Made by a program: the position numbers and the translations under genes. The notes beneath the pieces were generated by a model, which had not been told where the DNA came from, did no database searches, and worked only from the letters and a program-made list of their open reading frames with translations. Positions 1 through 4,760 of a DNA stretch of 7,711 nt are shown here, piece after piece. Origin of the DNA: Draconibacterium orientale (GTDB taxonomy: Bacteria; Bacteroidota; Bacteroidia; Bacteroidales; JAADGE01); assembly GCA_020718265.1 (NCBI GenBank), contig DYSM01000132.1, positions 1-7,711 of the forward strand, written 5' to 3'. Within the stretch, counting starts at the first letter, position 1, and each line of letters begins with the position of its first letter.

Positions 1-85
1 TCAAGCATATAGTTTGTTTAGCTAAAATAAAACAGGCTTTTTAGACAGGACTCATGTATTTGTTTTCGACGTAATTTTTATCTAT

Positions 86-173
86 AAAAAAAGTAGTTTT
101 ACACAAAAAATTGAATTTTTCGTCAAAAAATATGAATTTTTATTAAAAAAATGCTAAAAAATCAGATTTTTTT
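86..173. other. Helically phased A/T tracts, probable intrinsically curved DNA
   Basis: Runs of 4-7 A or T are centred near 89, 98, 108, 118, 128, 139, 148, 158 and 170, which is a mean spacing of about 10 bp, close to one helical turn. A tracts and T tracts bend DNA in the same sense when phased like this, so net curvature is expected. The segment also reads as imperfect 20-bp units starting near 105, 125 and 145. Tract positions are directly visible; curvature is inferred. Confidence 0.55.
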
Positions 174-281
174 AATAATTTTGAACTGTTTTGCGCTCAA
201 GTTTTTACAACAGATTCAGGAATCGAAGCGCAAATTGTTAGTTCAAACTTTGTACTGCTCCGATTGACTCTCATAAATTGC

Positions 282-466
282 CGTTGTGCACACGCGTTGT
301 GCCTCCAAAAAAAATTCGGCAAGGATTCAAATTTCGCAATCAAAAGCGCAAAATTAAAAAAATGCCTTTTGAAGCTGTTCGCGTGTGCTTGACTATTTTT
401 TAAGAATATTATTCACTTTTTGACAAGTTTCGGCAAGTTTTTGCTTGTTGCTTCGTTGTGCGCACG
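282..466. repeat. Dispersed short repeat words CGTTGTGC and TTCGGCAAG
   Basis: CGTTGTGC occurs three times on the + strand (282-289, 295-302, 454-461). Two copies extend to a 13-mer differing at one base, CGTTGTGC(A/G)CACG (282-294 and 454-466). TTCGGCAAG occurs twice (315-323 and 429-437). The two words appear in opposite order in the two clusters, so this is not a simple tandem duplication. No function is assigned. Confidence 0.45.
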
Positions 467-558
467 TTTCCCAAAACGTTCGCTTGAACTTTATGCTTAC
501 AATTTTCGCGTAACTTATTGAGATTCTTTTTTTTTAAGACTGTAATCTGCCTAACTCT

Positions 559-601
559 AAAAACGACCAAAGCCTCATCTTCTGACGGACTAAGGCTTTG
601 G
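559..601 (-). terminator. Intrinsic terminator for the TlpA-family gene
   Basis: Read on the minus strand, CCAAAGCCT (601-593) pairs with AGGCTTTGG (575-567). The stem extends by a T-G wobble and an A-T pair to 11 bp around a 13-base loop. Three bases after the stem comes a run of five T (563-559), giving a normal Rho-independent terminator layout. It lies about 60 bases past the stop of the leftward thioredoxin gene, which it most likely ends. Confidence 0.65.
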
Positions 602-605
602 ATTT

Positions 606-633
606 CAAAATCTTCCACGCGCTTGCATGGAAG
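606..633 (-). terminator. Hairpin just downstream of the TlpA-family gene
   Basis: On the minus strand CTTCCATGC (633-625) and GCGTGGAAG (620-612) form a 9-bp stem with one G-U wobble and the loop AAGC, followed by ATTTTG. The weak T tract makes it a poor terminator alone. It may act with the stronger hairpin that follows, or protect the 3' end of the mRNA. The wobble pairs only in minus-strand RNA, where the + strand version would have a C-A mismatch, which supports leftward transcription. Confidence 0.45.
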
Positions 634-660
634 TTCCTAACTTACGGTTGGCGTGAGGTT

Positions 661-1713
661 TTAATCTTTCAAAATCTCCGCCAGCTTTTTTTCTAAATCT
701 TCGCCGCGCAAATCTTTGGCGATTATGATGCCGTTTTTGTCTATTAAAATCGTATGAGGAATGGACTCAACTCCGTAATCCACAGCAGCTTGCGAACTCC
801 AATACATGAGGTCGGACACGTGTGTCCATTTTCCCAATTCATCGTCTTTGATGGCTTTTAGCCACGAGCCTTTATCGCGGTCGAGCGAAACGCTGTAAAT
901 TGTAAAGCCTTTTTTGTGATATTTATCGTATAATTTAACCAAATTCGGACTTTCCGCGCGGCACGGACGACACCAAGCTGCCCAAAAATCTATGAGGACG
1001 TAACTTCCTCGCAAATCTGACAACTTTTTGGTTTCTCCGAGAGGTGTTTGTAGTTCAATTTCAGGTGCTTGCGTGCCAATTGCAAGTTTTGAACTTTCTG
1101 AAACGATTTTATTCAAATCGGCTACTAAATAATTTTCAGTGTGCTCGGCAAGTCCTTCACTGAGTTTTTTATAGGTTGGAAAATCCTCATTTACATCGAG
1201 TTCGTTGATAAAAAACAAGCACGCAAGTGAAGTCGGATTTTCATCTATCATTTTGCGAATCATAGTTTTGCGCTCAAGTTCCATCTGTGCTCGATAATCT
1301 TCAATTTTTTGATTGATATCGGCACTCGCACCAAGTGTAGAATAAACCAATTCGGTGTGTTTAGAACCTTGAATGACAGGAGTTTCGGGCGACTCGGTAT
1401 CTAAAATAATTTCTGCTTTTTCGCCCGGTTCGGGAATGTACATCAGAAACATTTCATCGCTGATTTTTAGTTTAAAAAAATCGGATTTTTCTAAATTTAG
1501 CTCGAAAGAAAATTTGCCTTTCCTACTTATTACGGCTGAATCAATCACAACTTCGGATAAAATATTTTCGAGATATACTTTTTCGAATCCTGAATTATTT
1601 TTAAGCTCACCTTTTATTTGAGTTGATTTTTGAGAAGGAGTCTGTGCCTGTTTCTGTGCTGATAATGAAAGACTTAAAACAAGAAAAACGAGAACTGAAA
1701 TGTATTTTTGCAT
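661..1713 (-). CDS. Secreted TlpA-family thiol-disulfide oxidoreductase with DUF4369-like N-terminal domain
   Basis: A 350-residue thioredoxin-like protein. Residues 1-19 form a Sec signal peptide (MQKY, a hydrophobic stretch, then SLSA-Q) with no lipobox cysteine, so it is probably a soluble periplasmic protein. Residues about 34-110 resemble DUF4369, a beta-rich domain that often precedes TlpA domains in Bacteroidota. A charged helical linker covers about 130-205. The redoxin/TlpA domain occupies about 211-350, with the active site WAAWCRPC (Cys248 and Cys251) and the expected cis-proline at Pro319 (SIPHT). Such proteins reduce or exchange disulfides in the envelope; the substrate cannot be told from sequence. 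The start at 1713 is chosen because the signal peptide begins there. No Shine-Dalgarno and no clear promoter are visible in the 65-bp gap to the CPBP pseudogene upstream, so the two may share a transcript. Two hairpins follow the stop. Confidence 0.9.
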   Translation of the reverse strand: MQKYISVLVFLVLSLSLSAQKQAQTPSQKSTQIKGELKNNSGFEKVYLENILSEVVIDSAVISRKGKFSFELNLEKSDFFKLKISDEMFLMYIPEPGEKAEIILDTESPETPVIQGSKHTELVYSTLGASADINQKIEDYRAQMELERKTMIRKMIDENPTSLACLFFINELDVNEDFPTYKKLSEGLAEHTENYLVADLNKIVSESSKLAIGTQAPEIELQTPLGETKKLSDLRGSYVLIDFWAAWCRPCRAESPNLVKLYDKYHKKGFTIYSVSLDRDKGSWLKAIKDDELGKWTHVSDLMYWSSQAAVDYGVESIPHTILIDKNGIIIAKDLRGEDLEKKLAEILKD

Positions 1714-1778
1714 AAACGGATTAATTCTGATGAAACTACAATATATAAATGTCTAAAATAACGATTTTATTTTCTGAT

Positions 1779-2425
1779 TTACAAAAATTTGTGAATATCG
1801 AGCCAAAAAAACTCGCCAAGTCCGGAGGCAAAAACGATATTTCCCATCAAGCCGTGCAAAACCGCGCTGAACAAAACGCTCTTTGTTTTTGTATAAGTGT
1901 GCGCAAGGTAAAATCCGCCAAACATCGTAATAATCAGTGATATAGGATAAAATAAAAGATATGAACATAGCCAAACGACACAGCACTTGCGGTGATTAGT
2001 AAGGTTTCGTTTCGGAACAATTCGGCATAGCGTTTGAACAAAAATGTGCGATAAATAATTTCTTGACCGATGGCGGAAAATATCGGATAGAACACGCTGA
2101 GAAGCAGCCAAATCTTCTGATTTCGGAGCGGTAGATTGAACAAATTTTCGGGCAAAAACAAGGCTACACACGAAACCAAGAAAATCAAAACCAACAAAAC
2201 ATAAAATGCGTGTTTTAACAATTCAGATTTCGATATATTCCAATAAATCAACTCTTTAAAATGAAAATCCGGATGTTTGCGCAAATACAAAAACAGCAAA
2301 ATAAGTAAGGGCAATACGACCATACTCGGATGTACTAACTTATCTATGAACAACATAGCTGTCGGGACGCCGAAGAAAAGCAGCGCAAACTCTGTCGCAC
2401 GTAAAATTTTTGAAAAACCAATCAT
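1779..2425 (-). pseudogene. CPBP-family intramembrane metalloprotease, frameshifted
   Basis: Two overlapping minus-strand reading frames make one protein. The first (163 codons, start 2425, stop 1936-1934) has several hydrophobic segments, then QEIIYR (Glu122, Arg126) and FGYVH (His155). These match the EExxxR and FxxxH motifs of CPBP (Abi/CAAX protease) proteins, with Gln in place of the first Glu. The second frame, ending at 1779, supplies the missing C-terminus: YPISL, a GGFYLAHTYTKTKS segment and LHGLMGN, which matches the third conserved motif (H..N), then a typical GLGEFF end. Adding one base in the A-rich run at 1947-1960 (minus strand TTTTATTTTAT) joins them into about 215 residues, normal for the family. 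Without the shift the product lacks the last membrane segments and a metal-ligand motif. It could be a real mutation, a sequencing error in the homopolymers or, less likely, programmed frameshifting. CPBP proteins cleave membrane-embedded substrates; its substrate is unknown. Confidence 0.8.
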
Positions 2426-2448
2426 CTTTGAGAAAATTCAACAAAATG

Positions 2449-2580
2449 TTCTTCAAACATACAAGAAACTTTCTACAAAACTTAATATTCTTCAAACGTA
2501 AATGAAACTTTTTGAAACATGGTATTTTCTACATACACAAATGAAATCTTTTGAACGCAAAAAACTTTTTAAAACTTTCC
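2449..2580. repeat. Degenerate direct repeats of about 39 bp in the divergent intergenic region
   Basis: TTCTTCAAAC begins at 2449 and again at 2488. The two copies stay similar for about 25 bases (next comes A/G-TA, then GAAACTTT). A weaker third copy begins near 2525 (TTTTCTACATACACAAATGAAA). AAACTTT occurs four times in the same orientation (2466-2472, 2505-2511, 2562-2568, 2572-2578). This is the reverse complement of the core AAAGTTT of the array at the right end of the window, so common origin is possible but not shown. Confidence 0.4.
2454..2461 (-). promoter_or_regulatory. Candidate -7 promoter element for the CPBP/TlpA pair
   Basis: On the minus strand TATGTTTG matches TAnnTTTG exactly and lies 28 bases upstream of the CPBP start, so a start of transcription near 2448 would leave a short leader. 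A second exact match, TACGTTTG (2500-2493), sits in the second repeat copy. Neither has a clear TTTG at the usual 19-21 base spacing. In AT-rich DNA such matches arise by chance, so support is modest. Confidence 0.35.
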
Positions 2581-2597
2581 AAAAAAATCTAATTTTG
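2567..2597 (+). promoter_or_regulatory. Probable Bacteroidota-type promoter of aroC-nadC
   Basis: TAATTTTG (2590-2597) matches the -7 consensus TAnnTTTG exactly. It is preceded after a 19-base spacer by TTTT (2567-2570), three of four bases of the -33 TTTG. The box and flanks CTAATTTTGCAG are nearly the same as those ahead of the SNF2 gene (4732-4743, one base different). Transcription would start near 2603, leaving a leader of about 115 bases before aroC. Confidence 0.5.
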
Positions 2598-2718
2598 CAG
2601 ATAAACCCTTCTTATATAAAACGGAATTAAAAGGATTACATGTTTGAAGTATAAAATGTAGATTATCAATAATTTATATTCTGTTGTCTGTAATCTGATG
2701 TCTTAACTCTAATATAAA

Positions 2719-3702
2719 ATGAACAGTTTCGGACGTATTTTTAAAGTTCAAATATTCGGCGAATCGCACGGCACGGCAGTCGGCGCGCTTTTAGACGGTT
2801 GCCCTGCGGGAATTTCTGTTTCGGCAGAAGATTTTGAAACAGATTTGGAACGCCGGCGCAGCGGTGCAAAAGGCACAACCAAACGCAAAGAACCTGATAT
2901 GCCACAGATTATCAGTGGCATACACAACGAAAAAACCACCGGAAGTCCGATTTCAATTGCGTTTTTTAACCAAGATACACGCTCGCAGGATTACAATTTT
3001 CGTGCAATTCCAAGACCCGGACATGCTGATTTTACGGGACATACAAAATTTGGCGGCTTCAACGATGACCGAGGCGGCGGTCATTTTTCAGGTCGAATTA
3101 CGGCAGGTGTTGTTGCGGCAGGCGTGGTTGCTAAAAAAATAATTCCGAACATAAAAATTTCAGCTAAATTAATAGAAGTTGGCGGACAAATATCAGATTT
3201 TGAGAAAGTTATAGAACATACGATAAAAAAACTTGATTCTGTCGGCGGCATTATTGAGTGCGTTGCGGAACACGTGCCAATCGGATTTGGCGAACCGTTT
3301 TGGGATTCTGCGGAATCGCTCATCAGTCATGCAATTTTTTCAATTCCGGGCGTTCGCGGCATAGAATTTGGCGCAGGATTTGCCGCCGCAAGAATGTTTG
3401 GTTCCGAACATAACGATTTGACTTTGAACGCAAAAGGCGAAACCAAAACCAACCACGCCGGCGGTATAAACGGCGGAATTACCAATGGAAACACACTCAC
3501 GTTTCGCATTGCCGTAAAACCAACCGCAAGCATTTCGCAAATTCAGGAAACCTTCAATTTTGAAACACAACACGTTGAACCTCTGCGTATTACAGGAAGA
3601 CACGATGCCTGCATCGCCTTACGGATGCCAGTGATTGTAGAAGCCGTAACTGCAATTGTGCTGGCGGATTTGTATTTAATAAATTTAAAATCTAAAATCT
3701 AA
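2719..3702 (+). CDS. aroC: Chorismate synthase
   Basis: The enzyme converts 5-enolpyruvylshikimate-3-phosphate to chorismate using reduced FMN, the last step of the common aromatic pathway, in the cytoplasm. All family signatures are present: FGESHG (His17), RRRSG (46-50), RPGHAD (99-104, His102), DRGGGHFSGR (117-126), GSEHND (228-233), NHAGGINGGI (245-254) and GRHDACIALRMPVIVEA (293-309). The invariant His and Asp (His17, His102, Asp296) are kept; the residue after RHD is Ala, where Pro is commoner. At 327 residues it is shorter than the usual 350-365. The missing part seems to lie in the middle (about 150-180), where many homologs carry extra residues, so it looks complete. The last residues (INLKSKI) are encoded by a small AAAATCT repeat and are probably a lineage-specific tail. 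The ATG at 2719 begins the conserved MNSFG start. No Shine-Dalgarno is visible. nadC follows after 4 bp. Confidence 0.96.
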   Translation: MNSFGRIFKVQIFGESHGTAVGALLDGCPAGISVSAEDFETDLERRRSGAKGTTKRKEPDMPQIISGIHNEKTTGSPISIAFFNQDTRSQDYNFRAIPRPGHADFTGHTKFGGFNDDRGGGHFSGRITAGVVAAGVVAKKIIPNIKISAKLIEVGGQISDFEKVIEHTIKKLDSVGGIIECVAEHVPIGFGEPFWDSAESLISHAIFSIPGVRGIEFGAGFAAARMFGSEHNDLTLNAKGETKTNHAGGINGGITNGNTLTFRIAVKPTASISQIQETFNFETQHVEPLRITGRHDACIALRMPVIVEAVTAIVLADLYLINLKSKI

Positions 3703-3706
3703 ACAA

Positions 3707-4585
3707 ATGAATATCAACACATTAACAGACAGACTCATAGACATTGCCATTGCCGAAGACCTTGGCGACGGCGACCACAGCGCGCTCTCATGTATTCCTG
3801 CGGATAAGCGCGGCTCGGCTCAACTGCTTGTAAAACAAAGCGGTGTACTTGCCGGCATCGAAATTGCAAAACAGGTTTTTGCTAAAATTGCAGACGATTT
3901 TGAGCTTGAAATTTTTCTGCAAGACGGCGCACGCATTTCGCCCGGCGATGTGGCTTTCAAAGTTTCGGGGCGCGTGATTCCGCTGTTGCAGGCGGAACGA
4001 CTTGTGCTGAATTTCATGCAACGCATGAGCGGAATTGCCTCACAAACAGCACGTTACGCCGACATTATAGCCGATTTGCCCACAAAAATTCTTGATACGC
4101 GCAAAACCACGCCGGGCTTGCGTTTGATAGAAAAAATGGCAGTAAAAATCGGCGGCGGCGAAAATCATCGAATGGGTTTGTATGACATGGTTATGCTCAA
4201 AGACAATCACAACGATTTTGCAGGCGGAATCCCGCAAGCCGTCGAGCGCGTAAAAAAATATCTTGCCAAAAAAAATAAAAACCTGAAAATTGAAGTAGAA
4301 GTCAGAAATTTCCAAGAATTACAACAAGTTCTTAATATTGAAGGCGTTGACCGTGTAATGTTAGACAATTTTTCGGTAGAAGATACACGTGAAGCTGTGA
4401 AACGTGTTGCCGGAAAAATGGAAACCGAATCGTCCGGCGGCATCACGTTGGAAACCTTGCGCGCGTATGCCGAATGCGGTGTGGATTACATTTCTGTCGG
4501 CGCGCTGACACATCAAATTCAAAGCTTGGATTTGAGTCTGAAAGCTTCTTTTAAAAAAACATCCCAACAACATATCCGTTTATGA
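3707..4585 (+). CDS. nadC: Nicotinate-nucleotide pyrophosphorylase (quinolinate phosphoribosyltransferase, decarboxylating)
   Basis: This cytoplasmic enzyme joins quinolinate and PRPP to give nicotinate mononucleotide, CO2 and pyrophosphate, the step that feeds de novo NAD synthesis. The 292 residues fit the family. The N-terminal alpha/beta sandwich holds EDLGDGDHS (17-25) and the AERLVLNFMQRMSGIAS helix (96-112, Arg106). The barrel holds DTRKTTPGLR (130-139), the GGGENHRMGLYDMVMLKDNH segment (149-168, with His154, Arg155 and Lys165), EVEV (196-199), MLDN (218-221, Asp220), SSGGI (242-246) and VGALTH (264-269). These cover the quinolinate- and phosphate-binding residues known for the family. 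The ATG at 3707 is 4 bp after the aroC stop, so translational or transcriptional coupling is likely. No nadA or nadB is in the window. A terminator-like hairpin lies about 70 bp downstream. Confidence 0.96.
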   Translation: MNINTLTDRLIDIAIAEDLGDGDHSALSCIPADKRGSAQLLVKQSGVLAGIEIAKQVFAKIADDFELEIFLQDGARISPGDVAFKVSGRVIPLLQAERLVLNFMQRMSGIASQTARYADIIADLPTKILDTRKTTPGLRLIEKMAVKIGGGENHRMGLYDMVMLKDNHNDFAGGIPQAVERVKKYLAKKNKNLKIEVEVRNFQELQQVLNIEGVDRVMLDNFSVEDTREAVKRVAGKMETESSGGITLETLRAYAECGVDYISVGALTHQIQSLDLSLKASFKKTSQQHIRL

Positions 4586-4607
4586 ACTTTTTAATTCAAA
4601 AAAAGCA

Positions 4608-4615
4608 TATATTTG
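4608..4615 (+). promoter_or_regulatory. Candidate -7 promoter element in the nadC-SNF2 gap
   Basis: TATATTTG matches TAnnTTTG exactly and is followed by TAGCA, a common context for this promoter type. No TTTG is present 19-21 bases upstream, so only half the promoter is supported. Transcription from here would begin near 4620 and meet the hairpin at 4656-4682 after about 35 bases. Confidence 0.4.
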
Positions 4616-4655
4616 TAGCATATTTAATTCTTTTCTCTTCATAGTAGTTGCTTTT

Positions 4656-4685
4656 AGTTGCCTTCCGTTCGCGGGGGCAACTTTT
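4656..4685 (+). terminator. Intrinsic terminator after nadC
   Basis: AGTTGCC (4656-4662) pairs with GGCAACT (4676-4682). Two T-G wobbles and a C-G pair extend the stem to 10 bp with the loop CGTTCGC, and TTTTGCTTT follows the stem's last bases. This fits a Rho-independent terminator closing aroC-nadC. The 5' arm is partly duplicated just upstream (AGTTGC at 4646-4651), which gives an alternative, weaker hairpin with the same 3' arm. Because a promoter-like box precedes it, it could also act as an attenuator for the SNF2 gene. Confidence 0.55.
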
Positions 4686-4687
4686 GC

Positions 4688-4740
4688 TTTGACATTTTGT
4701 AAGAAAATAATCAAAATTTGTACAGAATGCGCTAATTTTG
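4688..4740 (+). promoter_or_regulatory. Promoter region of the SNF2-family gene
   Basis: Two overlapping possibilities are visible. TAATTTTG (4733-4740) matches the -7 consensus exactly, in a CTAATTTTGGAG context nearly identical to that upstream of aroC, and would start transcription about 15 bases before the ATG at 4761. Alternatively TTTG (4688-4691), a 21-base spacer and AAAATTTG (4713-4720, one mismatch) form a complete -33/-7 pair. Either one supports translation starting at 4761. Confidence 0.45.
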
Positions 4741-4760
4741 GAGAATTCAGAGAAATAGCG

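Larger units (their letters stand above)
1..558. other. Gene-free intergenic stretch
   Basis: I see no credible coding region here. The left part (to about 185) is extremely AT-rich and dominated by A and T runs. The right part is GC-richer and holds repeated short words, described separately. An 8-bp inverted repeat (TTTGCGCT at 190-197 and AGCGCAAA at 227-234, 29-base loop) is visible, and AGCGCAAA recurs at 345-352. A perfect match to the Bacteroidota -7 promoter consensus (TAATTTTG, 176-183) is present, but it has no TTTG element 19-21 bases upstream and no gene follows it. The gene upstream of the window is not visible. Confidence 0.6.

Noticed and set aside
282..303. Integron attC-like core sites (GTTGTGC)
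   Set aside because: The cores do not fit GTTRRRY, since the fifth base is T, and there is no paired RYYYAAC site or integrase.
409..618. Minus-strand 69-codon reading frame with GTG start
   Set aside because: It runs straight through the terminator hairpin of the TlpA-family gene, is rich in Lys, Asn and Gln with no recognisable domain, and starts inside the second hairpin.
188..1280. A 16-bp exact match, GTTTTGCGCTCAAGTT, at 188-203 and 1265-1280
   Set aside because: No similarity extends beyond the 16 bases and the second copy is inside the TlpA coding sequence. Chance is rare but possible, and there is no sign of a duplicated gene fragment.
1753..1986. A third minus-strand frame of 77 codons over the CPBP frameshift site
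   Set aside because: It is a shadow in the remaining frame, with no CPBP motif, and overlaps the two frames that do carry motifs.
4689..4760. TTG start adding 24 residues to the SNF2 protein
   Set aside because: The TTG lies within promoter-like sequence just after the terminator, and the added residues look unlike the rest of the protein. The ATG at 4761 fits better.
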